The notes under the pieces are model-generated. The model saw only the letters and a program-made list of their open reading frames with translations. It did not search any database and was not told where the DNA came from. Positions 9,701 through 15,351 of a stretch of 22,894 nucleotides of DNA are shown here, piece after piece. The DNA is from Vulcanimicrobiota bacterium (GTDB taxonomy: Bacteria > Vulcanimicrobiota > Vulcanimicrobiia > Vulcanimicrobiales > Vulcanimicrobiaceae). Both the position numbers and the translations under genes were made by a program. Location: NCBI GenBank assembly GCA_014305015.1, contig JACRUB010000004.1, forward strand, positions 1 to 22,894, given 5' to 3'. Every line of letters starts with the position of its first letter. The first letter of the stretch is position 1.

Positions 9701-9955
9701 TGCAGCAACTCGGCCACCCGGCAATGCAGGCCCGATTTCGCGCCATTTCATATTGCCGAACGGCGGCCCCGGGGTTTCGGTGGGACTTGGGGAAGGCGCC
9801 GGGGAGCTTGTCGGCTTGGGACTCGCATCCTCGTGCGCCGGACCGGTAGAAGCGACTGGAGCGGGACTCGCTACCGTTTGGGCTCCTATGGAAATTGGTG
9901 CGAGTGCGAACGAGAAAACCAAAAAAGAAAGCAGTGCCAAGGTGCGATGCGTCAT
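6734..9955 (-). CDS. Large secreted Asp-box (BNR/VPS10-like) beta-propeller protein
   Basis: About 1073 residues from the ATG at 9955. That start gives a clear signal peptide (MTHRTLALLSFLVFSFALAP, cleavage probably near SIGA-QT); the longer frame to 10015 adds a charged, unlikely leader. A Pro/Ser/Thr-rich linker of about 40 residues follows. The main body carries about eleven Asp-box motifs of S/T-x-D-x-G-x-x-W type (for example KSTDSGETW, KTTDGGEKW, VTEDGGRTW, KSTDGGRTW, RSEDAGAHW, ISFDGGANW), typical of two stacked sortilin/VPS10-like propellers, as in proteins often annotated as glycosyl hydrolases of the WD40/YVTN/BNR group. The last 250 residues hold a small beta domain with PPGRYGVRM and then a helical tail. 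Exported; substrate or ligand unknown, and hydrolase activity is not shown by the sequence. It ends 9 bases from the convergent LeuA-family gene. Confidence 0.87.
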   Translation of the reverse strand: MTHRTLALLSFLVFSFALAPISIGAQTVASPAPVASTGPAHEDASPKPTSSPAPSPSPTETPGPPFGNMKWREIGPALPGGRVAAVAGSATDPNLYYLGAAGGGVWKSTDSGETWNAVFEKEKVSAIGALAIDPKDNKTVWVGSGESNPRQDVSYGDGVYKTTDGGEKWTNMGLKNAQHISRILIDPSNPNRVIVGVLGNIYGDSQDRGVYVTEDGGRTWSKTLYLSQASGASDLAMDVQHPNIVYAGMWHFRREPWTFTSGGEDDGLYKSTDGGRTWNRLVGNGLPAGITGKIGLAVAPSNGNRVYAIIENKDGLLYRSEDAGAHWTMVNKSSEVDGRPFYFTHVEVDPKNPDTVYTIAFQISKSTDGGKTLKTIAQQVHVDYHAMWIAPNDPSRIIVGEDGGIARTVDGGQNWFFGRNIPIGQVYRVGVSVHENPYTICGGLQDNNAWCGPSNSLDNSGIKNQSWYGVNGGDGEFAAIDPIDPNFIWTDSQGGALVVYNKVTKDFIFAAPYLQEGIEGYDPSKSKYRFNWESPISFAPWDGHIAWIGGNVVFQTTDRGRHWTVISPDLTLNDKAHQQPSGGPLVHDVSGAEYSDNLLDIEGSPVRRGEIWAGTDDGLVQLTRDGGKHWSNVTPADAPKYGRVETIAPSPLDAATAYANFDVHVSSDFKPYIFVTHDYGKTWTSITSGLPADQYVRAVRPDLHERNIVYAGTENGIWISFDGGANWQDFRNNMPTVSVHDIRFQPEFNDLVVATHGRAIYVMDDMRPVQAIAREVAQGSMLFAPRTAYEYNTINTDEGIYTEYAANNPPTGAVITFYQKTPGKSSPTIQILGSNDHVIRTIKGTHKVAGKDVPYVTNKVGINQYVWDFQVDGPTKWLGAAKERYQGPNEGPAVPPGRYGVRMMLGGSTRTERFEVKADAHTLLTQKELVDAFKFNALWEHKYSNVNTMLNTLDDLKKQLDSALADPKVKDNTALVAQLGDSLAARKTLFDELTANYQNDEDGLQEPGKLREDIQISTGFLTTAVTQLANRVDVRYHAALKNYNTYLSSVAPVSTALKSAGLKGLTVPGAIGP

Positions 9956-10018
9956 GCTACAAACTGCGATGAGCGTACGGCACTTCCTTCTGTGTGTAAG
10001 CGCAATCTGCATCAAACT

Positions 10019-10048
10019 TTCATCAAAATAGCGCGCCGCCGCTATGAT
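10019..10048 (+). promoter_or_regulatory. Possible sigma70-type promoter for the H1-like gene
   Basis: TATGAT at 10043-10048 matches the -10 consensus at five of six positions. The best -35 match is poor (TTCATC at 10019-10024, spacing 18). It would give a leader of roughly 80 bases before the ATG at 10134. Based on pattern only. Confidence 0.3.
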
Positions 10049-10090
10049 TATGCTCTGGTTAAAAGCGCATCAAAACGGGAACGGTTGCTT

Positions 10091-10117
10091 AAACGAGCCG
10101 GGACTTCCGGCGTTTTA
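10091..10117 (+). promoter_or_regulatory. Hairpin in the leader of the H1-like gene
   Basis: GCCGG and CCGGC pair around a five-base loop (GACTT), and flanking AAAC and GTTT extend the stem across a two-base bulge. It sits immediately before the Shine-Dalgarno sequence, where it could affect translation or mRNA stability. A terminator is unlikely because a gene follows directly and the T run is short. Confidence 0.35.
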
Positions 10118-10119
10118 CT

Positions 10120-10126
10120 AGGAGAG
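10120..10126 (+). promoter_or_regulatory. Strong Shine-Dalgarno sequence of the H1-like gene
   Basis: AGGAGAG lies seven bases before the ATG at 10134. It is one of the best ribosome binding sites in the window and fixes the start of the H1-like gene. Confidence 0.75.
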
Positions 10127-10133
10127 TGTATCG

Positions 10134-10526
10134 ATGGCAGCACGCAAGAAGGCGCGCAAGAAATCAACCGGAGCTCGCAAGAGCACCGCTCGCAAGAGCA
10201 CCGCTCGCAAGACGACTACGACTCGAAAAAAGGCAACCGGCGGTCGCAAAAAGACCGGCGCCCGGAAGAAAAGCGCCGTTAAGAAAGCCGGCGGAGCAGT
10301 AAAGAAGGCGGCGAAGGGCACGCGCAAAGTGGCGAAAAAAGCCGCCGGCGCAGCAAAGAAAGCCGTCCGCGGAGCGAAAAAAGTTCCCGGCAAAGTGCGC
10401 AAAGTGAGTCACCAGGTTCGCGAAATCAGCCACATGGTTGAACTGGGTGCCGCGGCCGTTGAAGACGCAGCCGCTTCGCTGGAGCCCACGAAACGCGGCG
10501 GCGGCCGCAAGAAGAGCCGGCGCTAA
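10134..10526 (+). CDS. Histone H1-like, Lys/Arg/Ala-rich basic protein
   Basis: 130-residue protein, probably a nucleoid-associated DNA-binding protein. Residues 1 to about 90 are almost only Lys, Arg, Ala, Gly, Ser and Thr, with repeated ARKST and KKAxK units resembling the tail of eukaryotic histone H1 and the bacterial H1-like proteins (HctA/HctB, AlgP types). Residues about 90-117 differ: a short segment (VSHQVREISHMVELG) with hydrophobic spacing and then an acidic, Ala-rich stretch, which could be a helix for dimerisation or a partner. A basic RGGGRKKSRR tail ends it. No structured DNA-binding fold is visible. It has its own leader and a strong ribosome binding site. Its TAA stop shares bases with the TAG of the convergent peptidase gene. 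DNA binding is inferred from composition. Confidence 0.8.
   Translation: MAARKKARKKSTGARKSTARKSTARKTTTTRKKATGGRKKTGARKKSAVKKAGGAVKKAAKGTRKVAKKAAGAAKKAVRGAKKVPGKVRKVSHQVREISHMVELGAAAVEDAAASLEPTKRGGGRKKSRR
10173..10217 (+). repeat. Three tandem 15-base repeats inside the H1-like gene
   Basis: The unit GCTCGCAAGAGCACC occurs at 10173-10187 and 10188-10202 identically, and a third copy at 10203-10217 differs in its last part. Each unit encodes Ala-Arg-Lys-Ser/Thr-Thr. The near identity at DNA level points to recent repeat expansion in the basic tail, so length may vary between strains. Confidence 0.8.
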
Positions 10527-11353
10527 GCGGTTCCTGCCGTCGCTCCCAAGCGGAAGGCGGCAATGAATGCGCGGAAGATCGTGCGGTAGTCGTCGTGGAC
10601 GAACCGCACGGTCCGCCCGCCGGTTCGCTCGAATCCGGGCATTAACTCCACATTATCGGCCTGCTCCGTTAGAACGAAGTCGATCTCCATTGTGACCGGC
10701 GGTTCAAACACATAGGGTTTGGCTTGAGCGATCTTGCCCATTGCCTCGCGTGCGCCATCGGCGATCGCTTTGCGCGCCGCTGCCGGAGAAATGGAATCGA
10801 CTACAAATTTCCCGATCGACTCCTTGACGATGACCCCGGTGATCCAGGGCATCTGTATTTTCGCATGCTCGATGGTCGCACGGTCGCCGGTGATCAACGT
10901 TACGGGCACACCGTGATACCCGGCTAGAGCGGCGTTGATTGTTGCCTCGCTGCACCGCTCTCCATTCATGCGGATGGTGTAGATGACGCTCGGCGTATAG
11001 GTGTGCTCGAGCGCCGCGTCCGCTTCTCCCGCCGCTCCGTGGTAGCCGGTGAAGAAAACGCAGGAGAACTCTGGCGAGACGCCTTGCACCATCGAATACG
11101 GTTTGCGGTTGCCGTAGATCATACGGACGTCATCGGGCAGCTCGTCCCACAGAACGTTGCGCATGGAGGAGTGCGAATCGTTGATCAGCACATCGGTTGC
11201 TCCCCCGGCGCGCGCGCCGTCGATCGCGGCCCGCACTTCTTGCGACATCAGTTTGCGGTAATACGGATACTCGGTCGTATTGCTCGGATCGCATTGGACC
11301 CAATTTGAAACGGCCGCCGTGCCTTCCATATCGCACGAAATATAGAGTTTCAA
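10523..11353 (-). CDS. dppA: M55 family D-aminopeptidase (DppA-like)
   Basis: Zinc-dependent D-aminopeptidase of the DppA family, which in Bacillus subtilis releases D-alanine from D-Ala peptides. 276 residues, close to the family size. The metal ligands known for DppA are present: D8 and E10 in SCDMEG, H61 in NDSH, H105 in GYH and E132 in NGER; H117 matches the active-site histidine. No signal peptide, so cytoplasmic. The start is TTG at 11353 and overlaps the stop of the TPR gene (TTGA), which argues for translational coupling. No dipeptide transporter gene is next to it, although a family-5 binding protein lies at the other end of the window. A role in recycling wall-derived or dietary D-peptides is an inference. 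Confidence 0.9.
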   Translation of the reverse strand: MKLYISCDMEGTAAVSNWVQCDPSNTTEYPYYRKLMSQEVRAAIDGARAGGATDVLINDSHSSMRNVLWDELPDDVRMIYGNRKPYSMVQGVSPEFSCVFFTGYHGAAGEADAALEHTYTPSVIYTIRMNGERCSEATINAALAGYHGVPVTLITGDRATIEHAKIQMPWITGVIVKESIGKFVVDSISPAAARKAIADGAREAMGKIAQAKPYVFEPPVTMEIDFVLTEQADNVELMPGFERTGGRTVRFVHDDYRTIFRAFIAAFRLGATAGTA

Positions 11354-11796
11354 TGTTGTTGCTCCCCGGCAAGGCCCGTTGTTGCTTCATCCAGCCCCGC
11401 CTTCCCAGCGACATTTTTTGGATTAACCACAAGGGCCCGCTTGTAGAGTGGAATCGCTTGCGCATACTTCTGGACCGCGAGGTAGAGGTCGCCGAGCTGC
11501 ACGAGGGCCACATCATCGTTCGGATGCGCGGCAATCTGTGCGCGCAGTTGCTGCAGTTGCGCCGCGACTGCGGGCGGCGGGCCGCCGCCTACCTGCACGT
11601 TATGATTCGGCTGCGCCGAAGTGTCACGCTGAGTCTGTCGAAGCGTAGGCGCTGCCCCATCACCCAACACCGCACCGCTCACGCCAAATCCGATTCGCAA
11701 GAAGTACGTCATAACGGTGAGGAAGATGATGGCGATTAGGGCGGCGATGGGGATGTAAATGCGCGGGGGAAGCCCGCGTGCCGGTGAGGTGGACAC
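11350..11796 (-). CDS. Small membrane-anchored TPR protein
   Basis: 148 residues. One membrane helix lies near residues 13-33 (IPIAALIAIIFLTVMTYF), followed by a flexible Gly/Pro/Ser/Gln-rich linker to about residue 75 and at least one clear tetratricopeptide repeat (residues about 93-127: DVALVQLGDLYLAVQKYAQAIPLYKRAL, with the next helix after NPKN). TPR domains mediate protein-protein contacts, so this is probably an assembly or scaffold protein with the TPR facing one side of the membrane. The linker residues 52-59 (LRQTQRDT) are the translation of a short dispersed repeat (see the repeat entry). It has a GTG start with no evident Shine-Dalgarno sequence. It is translationally coupled to the M55 peptidase downstream and diverges from the SprT-like gene with 36 bases between them. 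Exact partner unknown. Confidence 0.8.
   Translation of the reverse strand: MSTSPARGLPPRIYIPIAALIAIIFLTVMTYFLRIGFGVSGAVLGDGAAPTLRQTQRDTSAQPNHNVQVGGGPPPAVAAQLQQLRAQIAAHPNDDVALVQLGDLYLAVQKYAQAIPLYKRALVVNPKNVAGKAGLDEATTGLAGEQQH
11622..11645 (+). repeat. Short dispersed palindromic repeat copy inside the TPR gene
   Basis: TGTCACGCTGAG followed by TCTGTCGAAGCG; the two halves are partly inverted (CGCT...AGCG, with CTGAG...CT-TCGAAG). It matches the intergenic copy at 13200-13222 at nearly every base. On the minus strand it is read in frame as LRQTQRDT in the linker of the TPR protein. It resembles, from memory, a REP-like motif common in uncultured bacterial genomes whose core is CTTCGACAGGCTCAGGGTGA. 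Confidence 0.65.
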
Positions 11797-11821
11797 AAAG
11801 AATCGGTTGGACAGAGCAAGA

Positions 11822-11834
11822 ACAAAGTCTTTGT
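11822..11834. promoter_or_regulatory. 13-base palindrome overlapping the SprT-like start
   Basis: ACAAAG-T-CTTTGT is a perfect inverted repeat whose last bases overlap the GTG start of the SprT-like gene, in the 36-base divergent gap. A half-site-like CACAAAG lies at 11794-11800 at the start of the TPR gene. It may be an operator or chance. Confidence 0.25.
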
Positions 11835-12381
11835 GATACCTGATGAGTCCACACTACAGCTCTTATTTGCTGAGCTGAACAACCTCTATTTCAACGGCGA
11901 GATCCCCGCGTGCCGGATTGCCTACAATGCGCGCTTCTCGAATTCTGCCGGCCGCATTACCTATAGCAGTAGGCCGATGGTGATCGAGCTCTCGCCGAAA
12001 CACTTTGTGGAAAAGCCCGAGGCGTTGCGTGAGACACTACTGCATGAAATGATCCATGCGTGGCTGCACGCGCGCGGCCAAGACCCCGGCCACACGGCCA
12101 CGTTCAAGAAGAAAATGCGTGAATGCGGCATCGGCTCGATCTATCACGATATGGGCAACGTCGCGCCTTTTAACGAAAGCAAGAAACGCTATATCTTGCG
12201 GTGCGCGAAATGCTCGATGGAAGTGCTACGAAAACGCCGCCCAACGCAGGCCATGAGTTGCGCGCGCTGCAGCAAACGCGGCTACGATTCCCGCTTTCCG
12301 CTCACCATTTATGAAATTGTGGAATTACGCGAAGCCGGCTCGACCGTCGCTTCCGCCGCGCATCGAGGCCGCCACCGCTAG
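11833..12381 (+). CDS. SprT-like zinc metallopeptidase-fold protein
   Basis: 182 residues. The gluzincin-type HEMIH is at residues 71-75 (LLHEMIHAWLH) with a likely third ligand H87 in PGHTATF, as in the SprT/Spartan (DVC1) family. A zinc ribbon follows with Cys pairs at 124/127 (CAKC) and 143/146 (CARC), also typical of SprT-like proteins. Spartan degrades DNA-protein crosslinks in eukaryotes; the role of most bacterial SprT-like proteins is unknown, so such a function here is only suggestive. No signal peptide, so cytoplasmic. The start is a GTG at 11833 with no clear Shine-Dalgarno sequence; it is the first start in the frame. The gene ends at a CTAG tetramer that also holds the stop of the convergent TauE/SafE gene. 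Confidence 0.85.
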   Translation: MIPDESTLQLLFAELNNLYFNGEIPACRIAYNARFSNSAGRITYSSRPMVIELSPKHFVEKPEALRETLLHEMIHAWLHARGQDPGHTATFKKKMRECGIGSIYHDMGNVAPFNESKKRYILRCAKCSMEVLRKRRPTQAMSCARCSKRGYDSRFPLTIYEIVELREAGSTVASAAHRGRHR

Positions 12382-13112
12382 AGAACGTTGCGCAGCACCA
12401 TGCCGGCTGCCGCAAGAACCATCATGAATGCGAGAAAAACGCTGAGCTGCGATGATGAGATGCGTTGCGCGACCAGCGCGCCGAGCTGACCGCCGACCAG
12501 GCCGGCTGCGGCGAGCGCAATGCAGATCGGCCACACAAGGTCGTGTTGAAAGCCCTGAGTGATAATTCCGACGGGTGCGGTCATCGCGATGATCGCGGTT
12601 GAAGTGGCGGTGACCACGTGCATCTCTTCGCTGGTGGCGAAGAGCAAGAGCGGTATGACCACTACGCCGCCGCCGATTCCAAACAGGCTGGAGATAAAGC
12701 CGACGACCAACCCGGCCAGCAGAATAAAATACCACCGCGGCTTGCGGAGCGCTAACTCCGTTCGCGAAGGTTGCGTGGTTTTTCGGACGGTTCGCCGCAG
12801 CACGTCGATCGCAACGGCGGAGAGAAAGATCGCATATGCCGTATCAAAAACCGGTCCGCTAACGTGGGCGCTCAAGATTGCGCCGAAGATGCTGCCCGGA
12901 ATCGCGCAGAGTGCAATGGGGATGGCGAGATCGAACGCAACACGTTTCTGCCGCGCGAACTGCACGCTCGCGCTTAAGGTGTTTGCAAAGACGAGCACGA
13001 GCGATGCGCCGGCGGCAACGCCGGGTGCCAGATGGAAGAAGACGCGCAAGATGGGAACGGCGATAAACCCGCCGCCGAGACCGACGATGGACCCTATAAC
13101 ACTCGCGCCCAC
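12378..13112 (-). CDS. TauE/SafE family membrane permease (sulfite/anion exporter type)
   Basis: Integral membrane transporter; relatives export sulfite, sulfoacetate or other organosulfur anions. About 244 residues from the GTG at 13112, with roughly eight hydrophobic segments. The two internal repeats each begin with the family signature: VGLGGGFIAVPIL near the amino end and SSLFGIGGGVVVIPLLL in the middle. Substrate is not predictable. The start is unsettled: family members usually have about ten more residues before the first signature, and the open frame upstream does encode them (IWILIALILTGVGASV) but without an ATG, GTG or TTG before the stop at 13184-13182. The upstream sequence is a short repeat array, which may have replaced the original start. 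The stop shares the CTAG with the SprT-like gene. Confidence 0.85.
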   Translation of the reverse strand: MGASVIGSIVGLGGGFIAVPILRVFFHLAPGVAAGASLVLVFANTLSASVQFARQKRVAFDLAIPIALCAIPGSIFGAILSAHVSGPVFDTAYAIFLSAVAIDVLRRTVRKTTQPSRTELALRKPRWYFILLAGLVVGFISSLFGIGGGVVVIPLLLFATSEEMHVVTATSTAIIAMTAPVGIITQGFQHDLVWPICIALAAAGLVGGQLGALVAQRISSSQLSVFLAFMMVLAAAGMVLRNVL

Positions 13113-13160
13113 CCCCGTAAGGATGAGCGCGATAAGTATCCAGATAGATGCGCTCAGGTC

Positions 13161-13224
13161 GTCACGCTGGTGCGCAAGCTGTCACGCTGGTGCGCAGTTG
13201 TCACGCTGAGCCTCTCGAAGCGTT
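13161..13224. repeat. Intergenic array of short repeats between the cyclase and permease genes
   Basis: Two near-identical units of 20 and 19 bases (GTCACGCTGGTGCGCA plus 3-4 bases) at 13161-13180 and 13181-13199 are followed by GTCACGCTGAGCCTCTCGAAG at 13200 onward, the same family as the copy at 11622-11645. All share GTCACGCTG at their left end. The block fills more than half of the 112-base gap between two minus-strand genes. Confidence 0.75.
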
Positions 13225-15258
13225 TCACGTCGCTGTGCTTTCCGCCCCTAACACGTCAACCGAGACAGCCGCAACGCCCGGCTCTTTCTTCATGCCGATG
13301 ACGTTGAAGATGCGCAGCGGTTTGACTTTGCCTTTGACGGTCACGGGCTCAAGCTCCTCAACCTCGACGAAGTCTTTGACTTCTTCCCAAGTCGACTCGC
13401 TGATGATGGTTTCGCCCCCCTTAGCGACGTTGTACAAACGTGCCGCGGTATTCACGTTATCGCCGATCACGGTGTAGTTCAAGCGCGTGCTCGAACCCAG
13501 GTTGCCCATGACCACTTCTCCGGTGTTGCAGCCCATGCCGACCGTGAAGATCTGCCGGCCTTCTTTGGCCCAGGCGGCTCCCATCTCGACGATCTTTGCT
13601 TGCTGCTCGATGGCAGCGAGAACTGCGCGTTTGGCGTCGTCCGGCTTTTGATTGGGTGCCGAGAAGACCGCCATGACGCAATCGCCGATAAATTTATCGA
13701 CGTATCCGCCATACTTGAAGATGATGGCGCACATCTCTTCAAAGTACTCGTTGAGCTGTCCGTAAATTTCTTCCGGCGTCATATTTTCAGACATCGAGGT
13801 GAACCCACGTATGTCGGAATAAAAGATCGTGGCCTTTACGCGTTTGCCTTGCAGGGCGAGCGCGTGCTTAGGATCGTCACCCTTGAGCATTTCTGCCACG
13901 ACTTCGGGGCTAACGTGTGCGCCGAACATGTTCTTGATCATCTTTTTATCTGCGCCTTCGGTGATGGTTCGATAGATGGCGACGAACAGAGTTGCAAGGA
14001 GCATCGCGCCGGCTACGTGCGTCATGTCGAGCCACGTGAGCCTCGTTGCATAAAGCGCTACCGCAATAAGAGAATAAAGAACGATCCCAAGCAAACAGAA
14101 CAGGATTCCGCGTGTCGCGTTGAACTGCGTAACGAAGAATCCGAGTAAGAATGGGAGTGTAATGATCAAAAGGATGTCGAGCCATTTAGGAACCGGGTAG
14201 ATATACAGGCCGGCCATGAGCTGATCCATCATGCGCAGGTTCGCATAGACACCCGCATAACGTCCGGTCGGCGTTTCGATGAAGTCGCCCAGACCTTGCG
14301 CGGTCGGGCCGATCACGACGAGCTTGCCTTTTGCGAAATCCTTGAGAATATTTCCGCGGTTGTAGTATGCATCGGCAAATGTCATTTTCTCCGCGAATGG
14401 TATTGAGGATTTCTCCGAGCCCACGCGCTGGCTGATATCTTGTCTAACGATTTCGGTGAATGGGACCATGAGAAAGCGACCGGAGCCGTCGAGCGGCACT
14501 GGCTCGGTGCCAAATTTGGCCCACCGCGGATTGGTTGTCGAGATGTTCTTGTGCGTGTAGAGGTGTATCGCTGCACTGACCAGTGAGAGGTAGTGCTGCT
14601 TCGGAATAACAAGGGCTTTGCCGTCCGGGGTTTGGCCGTGATACTCGGGGACGTCGATTGTCAGCGGTTGGCCCATTAAGATGCCGCCCGGATTATCGAC
14701 GGTCGTATATCCTTGCGCGGACGTGTATGGATCCAGATTCGGATCGATCGGCACCTTGCCTAGAATCCCGAGGCTCGTCGTGCTCACATTGAAGGGAAGA
14801 ATCGGCGGCATCGCTCGCATGCCCTCGGCGAAGATTTTGTCGCCATTGTCGTGCGACGGTTCGAGGAAATTGACGTCGAAGGCCACGACTTTCGCGCCGG
14901 CCTTCTTTAGATTATGCAATAGGCGGCTGTAGACTGCGCGCGGGAAGGGAAACTGGCCGAGGCCTTGCGGGGGAGGCAGCAGGGAAACTTCGTCGATCGT
15001 TATGATCTTCAAGTCGTCGTTTATGTCCTGGAGATTACGTGTCTTCAACCCGACTTTTTCGAGATAGTTGACGGACTGTTTGTCGGTCGCCCCCGTGAGA
15101 AATGTCGCTGCATCATTGATGAAAACGTAGTCCGCGACGCGGTTCAAATACGTCAAATCTTGTAGGGGCGTAAGATAGAGCGCTAGCCCGATAATGCTCG
15201 CCACACCCGAAAGCACCATTGCGATTGCAAACGTCCGAACGCGCCGGTTCTTAAACAT
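13225..15258 (-). CDS. CHASE2-domain class III adenylate cyclase
   Basis: Membrane sensor that would make cAMP in response to an extracytoplasmic signal. 677 residues from the ATG at 15258, chosen because GAGGA lies six bases upstream; a TTG at 15282 is less likely. Order: one amino-terminal membrane helix, a CHASE2 sensor domain to about residue 350 (with typical IITIDE, VVAFDVNF and VVIGPTA strands), three membrane helices (about 360-435), and a carboxyl-terminal cyclase domain (about 475-640). Catalytic residues are complete: metal-binding D482 (SDIRGF) and D526 (IGDCVM), purine-selecting K522 and D600 (IGDNVN), and transition-state N603 and R607 (NTAAR). The Lys/Asp pair indicates ATP rather than GTP. 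A PPP run is at residues 95-97. It lies 93 bases after efp, maybe with its own promoter. Confidence 0.93.
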   Translation of the reverse strand: MFKNRRVRTFAIAMVLSGVASIIGLALYLTPLQDLTYLNRVADYVFINDAATFLTGATDKQSVNYLEKVGLKTRNLQDINDDLKIITIDEVSLLPPPQGLGQFPFPRAVYSRLLHNLKKAGAKVVAFDVNFLEPSHDNGDKIFAEGMRAMPPILPFNVSTTSLGILGKVPIDPNLDPYTSAQGYTTVDNPGGILMGQPLTIDVPEYHGQTPDGKALVIPKQHYLSLVSAAIHLYTHKNISTTNPRWAKFGTEPVPLDGSGRFLMVPFTEIVRQDISQRVGSEKSSIPFAEKMTFADAYYNRGNILKDFAKGKLVVIGPTAQGLGDFIETPTGRYAGVYANLRMMDQLMAGLYIYPVPKWLDILLIITLPFLLGFFVTQFNATRGILFCLLGIVLYSLIAVALYATRLTWLDMTHVAGAMLLATLFVAIYRTITEGADKKMIKNMFGAHVSPEVVAEMLKGDDPKHALALQGKRVKATIFYSDIRGFTSMSENMTPEEIYGQLNEYFEEMCAIIFKYGGYVDKFIGDCVMAVFSAPNQKPDDAKRAVLAAIEQQAKIVEMGAAWAKEGRQIFTVGMGCNTGEVVMGNLGSSTRLNYTVIGDNVNTAARLYNVAKGGETIISESTWEEVKDFVEVEELEPVTVKGKVKPLRIFNVIGMKKEPGVAAVSVDVLGAESTAT

Positions 15259-15264
15259 GCTGGA

Positions 15265-15269
15265 TCCTC
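15265..15269 (-). promoter_or_regulatory. Shine-Dalgarno sequence fixing the cyclase start
   Basis: GAGGA on the minus strand, six bases before the ATG at 15258. It decides between that ATG and the TTG at 15282. Confidence 0.65.
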
Positions 15270-15351
15270 GCAAGAACTTCAATCGGAGGCCGTGCTGTAG
15301 ACCGCACGCCCCATTACTACATCTTCGGCGCCTCGGCCGGATTCTTGAAGG

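Noticed and set aside
15259..15351. Possible terminator between efp and the cyclase gene
   Set aside because: Only weak five-base-pair stems and no T run on the minus strand; insufficient support.
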